Source: Phascolarctobacterium_A sp034086985 (GTDB taxonomy: Bacteria; Bacillota; Negativicutes; Acidaminococcales; Acidaminococcaceae). From it: a stretch of DNA of 64,000 nt. Numbering within the stretch: the first letter of the stretch is position 1; the number at the start of each line of letters is the position of its first letter. Positions 16,440 to 24,663 of the stretch are shown piece by piece. The DNA is taken from assembly GCA_034086985.1 (NCBI GenBank), contig JAXDZG010000003.1:48660-112659 (forward strand), in the 5' to 3' direction. The notes under the pieces are model-generated. The model had not been told where the DNA came from and searched no databases. It worked only from the letters and a program-made list of their open reading frames with translations. The translations under genes and the position numbers were made by a program.

Positions 16440-17828
16440 TTTCTTTTCCTCCTTAACACCAGCAGTAAGCAGTTCGCTTCTGTCTTTATACATAGTATGA
16501 AGCATCTTTTCAGCCAATTCGCTCAAGGGTTGGCCATAGAACTCTTCATACAATTTTTTAATGGACTCATTCTCGTGGCTCTTGCGCAGCTTCATGCTGG
16601 CATCACGAGTGTACAGGCTAGCAATACGTGCTTTACGTGCATCGTCAGCCACGGGCAGCATGGTCTTGGGTTGGCCACCGCCACCAATGCAGCCGCCGGG
16701 GCAGGTCATTACTTCGATGAAGTGGTATTGCTTTTCGCCGGATTTCACGCGCTCGATCATCTTGCGCACGTTGGCGGTCCCATAAACAACAGCCACGTTC
16801 ACAGTAAGGCCCTTCACATCCAGACTGGCTTCGCGAATGCCCTCATAGCCCCTTACCGGCTGCAAGTCCAAGAGCGGAGCCGGAGCTTCTTCACCGGTGA
16901 TGAGCTCATAGGCGGTACGCAGAGCCGCTTCCATAACGCCGCCGGTATTGCCAAAAATTACGCCGGCGCCACTGCCCTCGCCCATGAAATCATCATAAGC
17001 GGAGTCCTCCAGACCAGCGAAGTCAACGCCCTCTTCCTTAGCCCATTGGGCCAGCTCTCTAGTCGTAATGACAGCGTCCATGTCTCGCAGACCCTCAATG
17101 CTCAGATAGCTAGCTGCGTCGCTCATTTCTTCGCGACGAATTTCAAACTTCTTGGCTGTGCAGGGAGTCAAGGCTACATTGACGATTTTCTTGGGGTCCA
17201 AGCCCATTTTCTTAGCGAAGTAAGTCTTAATAGTAGGACCCTGCATGCCAATGGGGCTCTTAGCGCTGGAAATATTGGGCAATATTTCCGGATAGTACAT
17301 TTCTGCGAACTTAACCCAAGCTGGGCAGCAGCTGGTGAATTGGGGCAAGGGGCCACGGCCCTTGGTAATGCGCTCAATCAGCTCGCTACCTTCCTCCACA
17401 ATGGTCAGGTCGGCAGCAAAATTGGTGTCCAAAACATAGTCCACGCCCAGCTTGCGCAGCAGAGCTACCATTTTGCCTTCCACAAAGGAGCCTGCGCTCA
17501 TGCCAAACTCTTCGCCCAAGCCCACACGCACGGACGGGGAAGTGCTGACGATGACGATCTTATCAGGGTCGGCCACAGCCTCGCGAATATCCTGGTATTC
17601 ATAACGCTCGGTGAGACTGTCTACAGGGCATACCTGAGTGCATTGACCACAATGAATGCAAATTCCCTTGCCACCTGTTTCTTCTAAGGTATAGGTGCCA
17701 TGAACGCCAATATACTCCTCACAGACGTTCTTGCACATACCACACTTAATGCATTTGTCCTCATGACGCACGATGGCCACGTTATCCTCATCCATGGGCA
17801 CGCGCACGTTCAACGGCAGATGTTGCAT
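15774..17828 (-). CDS. [FeFe]-hydrogenase-rubredoxin-rubrerythrin fusion protein
   Basis: The 684-residue soluble protein joins two enzymes. Residues 1-463: two [4Fe-4S] ferredoxin motifs (CIKCGMCKNVC, CIHCGQCTQVCP) and an H-cluster domain with TSCCPAW (~165), TPCTAKK (~221) and CPGGCIGGGGQP (~375). The TPC variant in place of MPC resembles group B enzymes. Residues 464-~500: rubredoxin (CGICGY...CPICKQ). Residues ~515-640: ferritin-like di-iron domain (EGESGARNKY, ENEREH, EIERHHEERY). Residues ~645-684: second rubredoxin-like knuckle (CRNCGH...CPVCL). A likely role is using H2- or ferredoxin-derived electrons to reduce peroxide in a strict anaerobe; this is inference. The start at 17828 has AAAGGAGGG upstream. 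A strong internal ribosome site lies exactly at the fusion joint. Confidence 0.95.
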   Translation of the reverse strand: MQHLPLNVRVPMDEDNVAIVRHEDKCIKCGMCKNVCEEYIGVHGTYTLEETGGKGICIHCGQCTQVCPVDSLTERYEYQDIREAVADPDKIVIVSTSPSVRVGLGEEFGMSAGSFVEGKMVALLRKLGVDYVLDTNFAADLTIVEEGSELIERITKGRGPLPQFTSCCPAWVKFAEMYYPEILPNISSAKSPIGMQGPTIKTYFAKKMGLDPKKIVNVALTPCTAKKFEIRREEMSDAASYLSIEGLRDMDAVITTRELAQWAKEEGVDFAGLEDSAYDDFMGEGSGAGVIFGNTGGVMEAALRTAYELITGEEAPAPLLDLQPVRGYEGIREASLDVKGLTVNVAVVYGTANVRKMIERVKSGEKQYHFIEVMTCPGGCIGGGGQPKTMLPVADDARKARIASLYTRDASMKLRKSHENESIKKLYEEFYGQPLSELAEKMLHTMYKDRSELLTAGVKEEKKMTKWKCGICGYIYEGEALPEGFTCPICKQPASVFVKIEEAAAPANKYAGTQTEKNLIAAFEGESGARNKYTYFSAVAKNEGYEQIAGLFLKTAENEREHAKMWFQELGGIGDTAANLLAAAEGENHEWTDMYVGFAKTADEEGFPELAAKFRAVAEIERHHEERYRALLKNVETAQVFAKSEIKIWECRNCGHIVVGTKAPEVCPVCLYAQSYFEIHESNY
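16437..16454 (-). promoter_or_regulatory. Internal Shine-Dalgarno and ATG at the fusion joint
   Basis: Inside the open frame the minus strand reads AAGGAGG (16448-16454), eight bases, then ATG (16437-16439). This is a full anti-16S match at ideal spacing, translated in the fusion as the linker V-K-E-E-K-K-M. Confidence 0.75.
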
Positions 17829-17849
17829 ATAATTCCCTCCTTTAAGGTT

Positions 17850-17872
17850 TTGTTCAGCTGTTTGGCGAACAA
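17850..17872 (-). promoter_or_regulatory. TTGTTC/GAACAA inverted repeat in the leader
   Basis: TTGTTC (17850-17855) and GAACAA (17867-17872) flank 11 bases just downstream of the predicted transcription start at ~17878. It is a possible operator or 5' hairpin. Confidence 0.4.
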
Positions 17873-17884
17873 CCCTTTCCTTAT

Positions 17885-17913
17885 ATTATGCTACTTATGA
17901 CCAAACCTGTCAA
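17885..17913 (-). promoter_or_regulatory. Sigma-A promoter of the hydrogenase-rubrerythrin gene
   Basis: TTGACA (17908-17913) and CATAAT (17885-17890) on the minus strand are 17 bases apart, a near-perfect match. Confidence 0.75.
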
Positions 17914-17936
17914 CAATATTAGCCTAATATTTATTA

Positions 17937-17953
17937 TTAGTATGTCATACTAA
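17937..17953. promoter_or_regulatory. Perfect palindrome TTAGTATG-T-CATACTAA upstream of the promoter
   Basis: Two exact 8-bp arms around one central base lie 24 bases upstream of the -35 box. Size and form suit a dimeric regulator. It resembles but does not match PerR-type boxes (7-1-7), so the regulator is unknown. Confidence 0.5.
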
Positions 17954-18026
17954 GCTTAATTTGTCAATAATGATTTTCTGTTAGGAGAGAATTCAGAGTT
18001 AATTAGTGGGAATTGAGAGAGGCAAA

Positions 18027-18126
18027 TTTATCGCTCAGTTTATCGCTCATTTTATCGCTCAAAAAACCTCAAACGCCTATTTCAAGCGGATTTTAGGAGA
18101 AAATTTATCGCTCAGTTTATCGCTCA
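18027..18126. repeat. Five copies of TTTATCGCTCA with 12-bp spacing
   Basis: Copies start at 18027, 18039, 18051, 18104 and 18116: a run of three and a run of two, each unit 11 bases plus one spacer base. Read on the minus strand the unit is TGAGCGATAAA, and the first copy contains the stop codon of the O-antigen ligase gene (Arg-Glu-Arg-stop). The repeats therefore look like copies of that gene's tail, or a short array of binding sites. Confidence 0.85.
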
Positions 18127-19352
18127 CGTCTATTTGCTAGATTAACCTCAGGAGTAACAAAATCATAATCCTCCAACTCTTGGAATCTTAAACAACACAA
18201 CGCCCAAAAGAAGAACATTTTTAACATGTAGTAGCGCCAAATAACATTAATATCTACTGCATTATGAATTAACATACCACATATTATCGCACCAAACATA
18301 TCAGCAATATTCAGGTTAGAGTCAAAGAGTTTATACTCATTAATGCTATTTTTTATAGTCATTTTAATCTGACCGAATAAAAAACTAAAATAAGCTATTG
18401 TGCCAATTATTCCTGTTGTTGATAATAAATGCAAATAAAAATTATGGCAGTGCGGTAGATCTGGTTCCTTTGCTAAAGGGCTAATATACGCAGTCTTGTA
18501 TACGCTATTCCAATCATCATATCCGACACCAACCACAGGATGATCTAAAAACATTTCCCAAGCTGCTCTCCACAATAGTACCCTTTCGAAATCATATTTT
18601 CTTGGACTATAATGTATAAAAAGTAGTATCAAAGCTGCAATCGCAAATGAAGCTAATAATATACACTTAGAACAAGATTTAATTTTATACCTTCTATAGC
18701 AGTAAATAGCTAATAAAACACATATCTCTCCAATTACAGCTAACTGAGCGCCTCTGCTTCCTGATATTAATAGACATGCACAGGAGCTTAATAAGGTAAC
18801 TCCACCTATACAAGCATAGTATAATCTGTCTCTAAATTTATAAATCGCATAAATTAAAAAAGGAATGGTTAATTCCATGACGGATCCCAGACTATTGGGA
18901 TGCCCATATGTGCCACCAAAACGATTGTCTAATAAGCTTGTTTGGGCAAAATATCCTTGCAGAACAGAAGCCTCACCCATTAAAACACCAATAATAAATC
19001 CCAGAGACCCAAAAAGAAATGCATTTTTAGTCTTTCCTAATAGTAAATATACAATTAAAAACGATGCTATCTTTTCAAAATTTCGTAATACCAGTTTCAA
19101 GTCATGGATATCCCAATTCATGAGACAAAGAAGAGCTAATGTTCCTACATAAATCAAAAATAGTATGAGCGTCTTATTGAAATACTTATTATGTATATTA
19201 CTAAACCCTTGCCTATCAAAAAATGCGATAACAAGAGCAATCAAAGCTGCTATAGCCAAAAAAACTCCTTTTTCTATGGCTACACCTAAACCAATTAAAA
19301 AGAAGGCTAATCCTTTTATGTTGTATCTCTCCATAAAAACCAAATTAAACAT
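18117..19352 (-). CDS. O-antigen ligase / Wzy-type polymerase family membrane protein
   Basis: The 411-residue protein has about eleven membrane segments and the large periplasmic loop typical of the WaaL/Wzy superfamily, ending in the motif LPHCHNFYLHLLSTTGIIG, where a conserved His in an HN pair is expected. Such proteins either ligate O-glycan to lipid A-core or polymerise repeats; as the only one in this locus, ligase is the better guess. It is the last gene of a minus-strand run of LPS genes and is distinctly AT-rich. Its stop codon lies in the first TGAGCGATAAA repeat. Confidence 0.8.
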   Translation of the reverse strand: MFNLVFMERYNIKGLAFFLIGLGVAIEKGVFLAIAALIALVIAFFDRQGFSNIHNKYFNKTLILFLIYVGTLALLCLMNWDIHDLKLVLRNFEKIASFLIVYLLLGKTKNAFLFGSLGFIIGVLMGEASVLQGYFAQTSLLDNRFGGTYGHPNSLGSVMELTIPFLIYAIYKFRDRLYYACIGGVTLLSSCACLLISGSRGAQLAVIGEICVLLAIYCYRRYKIKSCSKCILLASFAIAALILLFIHYSPRKYDFERVLLWRAAWEMFLDHPVVGVGYDDWNSVYKTAYISPLAKEPDLPHCHNFYLHLLSTTGIIGTIAYFSFLFGQIKMTIKNSINEYKLFDSNLNIADMFGAIICGMLIHNAVDINVIWRYYMLKMFFFWALCCLRFQELEDYDFVTPEVNLANRRER

Positions 19353-19412
19353 TAAACTCTTACTCCTTTATGGTAAGAAATCACCTAAAAATAGTTACTA
19401 AACTATGTACTT

Positions 19413-20351
19413 TTATAACTTTCTAAATCTATACTTAGCATACAAGCGACACAAGAAATGATTATCTCTTAATAATCTATTAACCCAAAATCTGTCCTTA
19501 AAATCTACAATAAACCTATTTTTACTTTTTAAATATTCTTTCAAAAACACTCTTTTGTCATCATCTAATGAACCATCGACCAAATCAAGCAACAAGCAAT
19601 TTCTCATCAAGTTTATGATAGTACTATCTAATGACGAGATGTCAGACATACCATTATCTAATGCTTTTTGCCTTATGAACAATTTAGCTTCTATAAACTT
19701 ATATTCATGACTAGCTGTCTTATTATGGGTAATAGAATTAAGATTACAACAATTATAGAAATATGTGGCTTCTTTTATACATTTAATAACCTTTGCTTCT
19801 TTGAGTACCCCCCCGATAAAATACATATCCTCAAAAATTTTTCCAGGTATAAATGCAAACTCTTTAAATGCATCTCTTCTGAAACACTTATTGCATACCC
19901 AGAGGGGCCACTCATCTAACAACAACTTTTTTCTAATTATATTAATCTCATTCTCATGAAAGAGTATTCTATTGGTCTTCCTATCTGAGATAACCGTAAC
20001 ACCAGATATAATTAAATCGGGTCTACTTTTAATTATTTCATTGTGAAACAATTCCAGAAAATTATTTTCTATGTAATCATCAGCATCTAAAAAACAAATA
20101 TACTCAGAGTCAGAGTTTTTAATACCAACATTTCTAGCAACACTTACACCTTGATTATCTTGGTGAATAACCATAAAATTGTTATATTTAGAAGCATATG
20201 CATCTATAATTTTACCTGAGTTATCTTTAGAGCCATCATCAACGATAACTACATTGAAATCTTTAAAACTTTGTTGGACTACAGAATTTAAACATTTCGC
20301 AACATATACTTCTGCATTATAAACAGGAATAATTATTGTAAACTCTGCCAT
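19413..20351 (-). CDS. Glycosyltransferase family 2
   Basis: The 312-residue protein begins with the GT-A fold signature FTIIIPVYNAEVYVAKCLNS, followed by VDDGSKDNSG and the metal-binding CFLDADDYIE. No membrane segment is visible, so it acts on the cytoplasmic face. The C-terminal ~120 residues are lysine/asparagine-rich and of no known type. It lies between two other glycosyltransferase genes, so it probably adds one sugar of the LPS outer core or O-glycan; donor and acceptor cannot be predicted. Confidence 0.88.
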   Translation of the reverse strand: MAEFTIIIPVYNAEVYVAKCLNSVVQQSFKDFNVVIVDDGSKDNSGKIIDAYASKYNNFMVIHQDNQGVSVARNVGIKNSDSEYICFLDADDYIENNFLELFHNEIIKSRPDLIISGVTVISDRKTNRILFHENEINIIRKKLLLDEWPLWVCNKCFRRDAFKEFAFIPGKIFEDMYFIGGVLKEAKVIKCIKEATYFYNCCNLNSITHNKTASHEYKFIEAKLFIRQKALDNGMSDISSLDSTIINLMRNCLLLDLVDGSLDDDKRVFLKEYLKSKNRFIVDFKDRFWVNRLLRDNHFLCRLYAKYRFRKL

Positions 20352-20383
20352 ATTTTACACCTATCCTACCATAAACAACAATG

Positions 20384-21679
20384 TTACCACATACCAGTGA
20401 AGTGATGTATGCAATGTGTCCGCTCCGTTACAAGCCATTTATCCTTATCAAGACAAGGTGAAAAGTAGTCTCTAGGATAAATATGCAATCCACAGGGCAA
20501 AATCAAATCGTCACCATTAAGCTTTACTCCATAGTGCAATTTAGTTATTTTGCTTACGACCTTTGTGTTTGCTATTTCAGTATAGTCATCATCACAATGA
20601 ATGCAATCGTACCAAAACAACATTTCTGCTATCCAGGGATGGTGCCTTTTAAATCCTATAGCTGCCATGGCAATTAGATTTAATGACTCGTAAGATGTAA
20701 AGCCATCCTCTGATAAAAAAGCATCCAGTGGTTTGAGCATCTCCACATCAGTATCAAGATAGATGCCACCCTCATAGTACAAAGCATGTAATCTAGCGAT
20801 GTCAGCTATAAAAGCCCATTTTTTATTGGCCAGTGCTTCTTGAGCAAACCTGTATTTTTCAAATGGAAAATTTGACTCATTCCAACACTTTATTTCATAA
20901 TCAGGCATTACTTTCTTCCACGTATTTATACACCGAACTACCTTGTCAGGTAATGGATTACCCCCAAACCAACAATAATGAATAACTTTAGGAATTCTAT
21001 TACTGCTGTCATATTTCTCCTTATACGGAATTAAAAAACTGCTCTTTATTCTATGTACCAATAAATCCTTGTTAAATTTTAGCTTTTGCCTCAATTCATT
21101 AACATGATGACGCCATCCAATATATTTGCGTCGTTGGTTAAAATGCATTTTTAATACATCCTGAAGCGTTTCTGAAAGCAACAAATGTAAATTCACTAAT
21201 CTTTTAATATCAGGCAGTTCATCTCTGCTTTTAGCTATACCAACATGAACATTTCTATATCTATCTATATACTCTACTAATTTATGAAACTTTCCTATAT
21301 CATTTTTTTCTATATTATCCACATAGAACAAAATATGCTTATTAGAAAGCTGCAAATAGCTATATTTTAAATATGTGAGTACATGCCAGTCGCTTATAGG
21401 TATAATTAGAGCATTACCAAACTCTTTATCATTTATCTTTCTGTATATTTCATCGAATGCTTTGACTACAGATTTTTTCGTCTGTTGCCCAGTATGAACA
21501 GATAATAAAGACTTTAACTCTCTCTCAATGCTAAAATCTAGTACGCTTGTATCCGTAAACCTACCAGAAGCAACAATATTAATCCTATCCTGTTGCCCTT
21601 TGAGAGTATTAATTAGGCCATTAAAAACAGTGATATCTATTGGAAACTGCTCATATAAAGCTATAATGGAAACATTCAT
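20384..21679 (-). CDS. Two-part glycosyltransferase with GT32-like C-terminal domain
   Basis: Residues ~225-431 of this 431-residue protein match the GT32/capsular transferase fold: IPKVIHYCWFGG, WAFIADIARLHALYYEGGIYLDTDVEML with the DxD motif, and GFKRHHPWI. The first ~210 residues are not recognised and may be a second transferase-like or substrate-binding region. I chose the ATG at 21679 (MNVSIIALYEQF) because GGGGG precedes it; the frame continues to a TTG at 21715. It overlaps no neighbour and lies 28 bases from the GT8 gene. Confidence 0.8.
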   Translation of the reverse strand: MNVSIIALYEQFPIDITVFNGLINTLKGQQDRINIVASGRFTDTSVLDFSIERELKSLLSVHTGQQTKKSVVKAFDEIYRKINDKEFGNALIIPISDWHVLTYLKYSYLQLSNKHILFYVDNIEKNDIGKFHKLVEYIDRYRNVHVGIAKSRDELPDIKRLVNLHLLLSETLQDVLKMHFNQRRKYIGWRHHVNELRQKLKFNKDLLVHRIKSSFLIPYKEKYDSSNRIPKVIHYCWFGGNPLPDKVVRCINTWKKVMPDYEIKCWNESNFPFEKYRFAQEALANKKWAFIADIARLHALYYEGGIYLDTDVEMLKPLDAFLSEDGFTSYESLNLIAMAAIGFKRHHPWIAEMLFWYDCIHCDDDYTEIANTKVVSKITKLHYGVKLNGDDLILPCGLHIYPRDYFSPCLDKDKWLVTERTHCIHHFTGMW

Positions 21680-21707
21680 ACCCTTATCCCCCGTCATCCT
21701 AATCAAC

Positions 21708-22646
21708 TTATCCAAATATATTGCTAATAAATCTTGCCCATTTTAATCGCCACAGCTGCCGACTAAGAGAATGTCCTTTTTTCTTAGGATTTGGTTGTGG
21801 CATTTTTACATTACAATACTCTGTATATGACAAATATTCATAATATTTATCATTGAAACCTATAACAGATTCATATTCCCAAGGCTTATAGCCTCCGGCA
21901 TAATGAAGGATGGCTGGCGCTTTTAGGGCTGCTATCGCTCTTTTTCTTAAGGCTGAATCAATAACAGTGCGGAAAGGCATATTGAAAATAGGTGGTATTA
22001 CATTCCACTTTGCTTCCAATTTTACCCAATTATTCATAAACAAGTAATTTAACACATCTTGGTCATGGTGCCTAAAGCTTTTAGTAACAGCCAATTTTAA
22101 TAGCTTCTTAGCATTATTACTTTCACGCCACTGCTTCACATCTATTAACAAAACACCGGAATTAAAGTAAGAATACTCTCTTTTCCAAGCTAGATTCTTA
22201 ATTTTCTCGGCTCTTTTAGCACTAGATGAAAGAATACCAAAATCTTCAGTTGCAGCCAATGGCTTACCATTTAAATCTGTTTCCCACAGTTGTTTAATAT
22301 CACTTAGAACAAGTAAATCACAATCAATATAGATAATTCTATCAACACTAAAGGGCACCATATTAGGTATATCCAAGCGTAAATAAGCTGCCCTAGTCAA
22401 ATTGCCACTAACAAATACATCTTCTAAAGCTTTTTCATTTGCTGTTACAAAAGAAAGTCTTCCTCCAAGCTTATTTACACTTGAGAGCATTTTTTCCTTG
22501 TTGTCTGCATTAATATTATCATCGATTACAAAAAAATAAATTTTTTTTGGCGTATAGGTATTTAATAATACTGACGCCATAGCTACAGTAGCATGCTGAG
22601 CATAATTCTTGTCAGTCGCCAAAATTATATTAATACTATTAGCCAT
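21708..22646 (-). CDS. Glycosyltransferase family 8 (LPS hexosyltransferase type)
   Basis: The 312-residue protein starts MANSINIILATDKNYAQHA, the GT8 opening, and carries IIYIDCDLLVLSDIKQLW with DxD metal ligands, YFNSGVLLIDVKQWR, and HYAGGYKPWEY near the end. GT8 enzymes of LPS loci add glucose or galactose to the core. The start at 22646 is supported by AAGGAG nine bases upstream and overlaps the stop of the phosphoethanolamine transferase gene, so the two are coupled. Confidence 0.9.
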   Translation of the reverse strand: MANSINIILATDKNYAQHATVAMASVLLNTYTPKKIYFFVIDDNINADNKEKMLSSVNKLGGRLSFVTANEKALEDVFVSGNLTRAAYLRLDIPNMVPFSVDRIIYIDCDLLVLSDIKQLWETDLNGKPLAATEDFGILSSSAKRAEKIKNLAWKREYSYFNSGVLLIDVKQWRESNNAKKLLKLAVTKSFRHHDQDVLNYLFMNNWVKLEAKWNVIPPIFNMPFRTVIDSALRKRAIAALKAPAILHYAGGYKPWEYESVIGFNDKYYEYLSYTEYCNVKMPQPNPKKKGHSLSRQLWRLKWARFISNIFG

Positions 22647-24477
22647 CTTTTCTAGGCTCCTTATCATCGCTTATCTTTTTCTCACCTAAATTAGTGGTCA
22701 AAGTTGCAGGGGTAAATATATAATTTTTATTTAGAAGGCTGTTGCCTTCATTAAAATTATTAGATTTTATCTGCAATAAATCACAGATAACCTCATACAG
22801 CATATCATTTGTAAAATATTTATTTCTATTTTGCTTATAAGTTTGTATAGATTCATTGTAAATCGTCCTATACTCGTTAGACACATACACAAACAAAGGA
22901 ATTTGCAATGACTTAAAGCCAGCCACGTCTGGATGGCGCTTGCGATAAGGATCGCCGCCATGATCACTAAAATATAGCATGGCTTGCAAATTTAAATTAC
23001 TATAAGCATATTCATATGTCTTTTTTAAAACATAATCCGTATATGCCAAGCTATCATCATAATTTTTAACCATATCAAATTCATGAGGCTTGCTAAATTT
23101 GGCAAACTCTGGTGGATACCGATTGATGCAATCCTCATGGCTTCCCATAAAATGAAGAACAATAAAGTTATTTTTATTGGGATTAACTTCATGCAAATAT
23201 TTAAGTAAGTCTCCATCATATTGGGGTTTGCCCTTTAAACTCTTATCTTCACTAAGCCATTTAGCATGATCAGCCGTTTTAGCAACAAGAGTAATAGGAG
23301 TGTCAGCATCACTAATATAACCCTGATTACTAAACCAATAGGTTTCATAGCCTGCTTTTTTAGCTACATCTATAATGGTAAGAGACTGATTGAATTCCTT
23401 ATCATTGTATTGATTTTTTTCTGTTAGTGCACGCTCTAACGCTGGAACAGTCTGACACTTGCTAGTATACGCATGAGTAAATAGAATAAAATTATCGTTG
23501 CCCTTCATTGAGTGCAACCAAGGAGTATTATCATTTTTTACATCACTATAAGCACTCATGTAGTAAGAAGAAGCTGATTCACCTATAACCACAATTATGG
23601 TAGAAGGCTTAGAGAACTGTGGTTTAGACGGACTAACCTCCAACTGAGCAAAATTCTTATCATGGAATTCTCTAAACTTATTAGTTCTTTCAAAATAGTC
23701 CTTAGCGAATACAAAAGCTTGCATAACGCCAGTATCCTTAAACATTTTAGTACCATAACCTGCTGTAGCAATAATAACAACCAAGGCACACACAAAGCTC
23801 TTTTTACCGAACTCAACACCAAAATCTACAAACTTAGCAGACCAATCTAAGGAATTTAATTTACATAGTAATAAACACAACACTGCAATGAAAGCAACTA
23901 TTGAAAGCAATCCAAAGTAACCAAAGTTTAAAAGCAAAAATTCCTGAGCTTCTGCCGGATTAGTTTGCAGCACAGCAATAGCAGCAGCCTCTGTAATAGG
24001 ATACTTATAATTCACAAAATAGCCAATTTGCAACAAAGGAATAAACAGTGCTATTGAATGCAAAAGGCCAAATGTATATTGAATGATTTTTTTATCTTCC
24101 CAATTATTCAATTTCAGCAATAACACGCGCACGCATACACTAAACGCGAAAACATATGCACCAAAAGCTTGATCAAAATGATTATCAATAAATGTCAAGC
24201 TCTGATGAAATGCAGACCAATAGCAAAATGGATATACTACTACCCATAAAAATCCCACTAAAGCATGTGGCAACAGCTTCCCTAGACTTAAGCCAGCTTT
24301 TTCCCACAAAGTTATGGCAATTGCTACAGCAATAGCGCAGGGAATGTAACGACGCATTTGTAAAAAAAGAGTACTATTGCGAACACCAACAGAGGTAACA
24401 AAATAAACTCCTATTAAAACCAAAAAACTCAATATCATGCTAAAGACAAACAATTTGTTCTTTCTTATGTAAGACAT
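22639..24477 (-). CDS. Phosphoethanolamine transferase (EptA/CptA-like)
   Basis: The 612-residue inner-membrane protein has five or so N-terminal helices (to ~residue 240) and an extracytoplasmic sulfatase-fold domain. Visible motifs: IIVVIGESASSYYMSAY, the nucleophile region YTSKCQTVPALERALT, FSNQG, LHFMGSHEDCINRYP and the metal site YFSDHGG. Family members transfer phosphoethanolamine from phosphatidylethanolamine to lipid A or core sugars, lowering surface charge. Which LPS position is used here is unknown. RBS AAGGAGG lies 11 bases before the ATG; it is the first gene of the minus-strand LPS run. Confidence 0.9.
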   Translation of the reverse strand: MSYIRKNKLFVFSMILSFLVLIGVYFVTSVGVRNSTLFLQMRRYIPCAIAVAIAITLWEKAGLSLGKLLPHALVGFLWVVVYPFCYWSAFHQSLTFIDNHFDQAFGAYVFAFSVCVRVLLLKLNNWEDKKIIQYTFGLLHSIALFIPLLQIGYFVNYKYPITEAAAIAVLQTNPAEAQEFLLLNFGYFGLLSIVAFIAVLCLLLCKLNSLDWSAKFVDFGVEFGKKSFVCALVVIIATAGYGTKMFKDTGVMQAFVFAKDYFERTNKFREFHDKNFAQLEVSPSKPQFSKPSTIIVVIGESASSYYMSAYSDVKNDNTPWLHSMKGNDNFILFTHAYTSKCQTVPALERALTEKNQYNDKEFNQSLTIIDVAKKAGYETYWFSNQGYISDADTPITLVAKTADHAKWLSEDKSLKGKPQYDGDLLKYLHEVNPNKNNFIVLHFMGSHEDCINRYPPEFAKFSKPHEFDMVKNYDDSLAYTDYVLKKTYEYAYSNLNLQAMLYFSDHGGDPYRKRHPDVAGFKSLQIPLFVYVSNEYRTIYNESIQTYKQNRNKYFTNDMLYEVICDLLQIKSNNFNEGNSLLNKNYIFTPATLTTNLGEKKISDDKEPRKDG

Positions 24478-24615
24478 ATAGTTCAGTGCCTCCTTAACAT
24501 CTCTCTACATTGAAAATTATCTTCTTTTAATAAGCACCCACGCACTGGCAGATAAGCTGATTATTATTACACTAAAATATCTGATTCCTTTTCCCTTTCC
24601 TAATCCTCATATATG

Positions 24616-24624
24616 TGTTATAAT
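24616..24624 (+). promoter_or_regulatory. Extended -10 promoter of the YrbL-like gene
   Basis: TGTTATAAT is a perfect extended -10 box about 40 bases ahead of the ATG; the -35 region (24596-24601) is weak, as is usual for this class. Confidence 0.5.
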
Positions 24625-24663
24625 TAAGATCAAATTAAGGAATTCTAGCTAGGAAGTGATTAC

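Noticed and set aside
16188..17687. 499-residue plus-strand open frame across the hydrogenase gene
   Set aside because: Antisense shadow of the fusion protein; low-stop frames are common opposite Ala/Gly-rich genes.
18027..18126. CRISPR or integration-site array
   Set aside because: Units of 11 bases with one-base spacers and no integrase or transposase gene.
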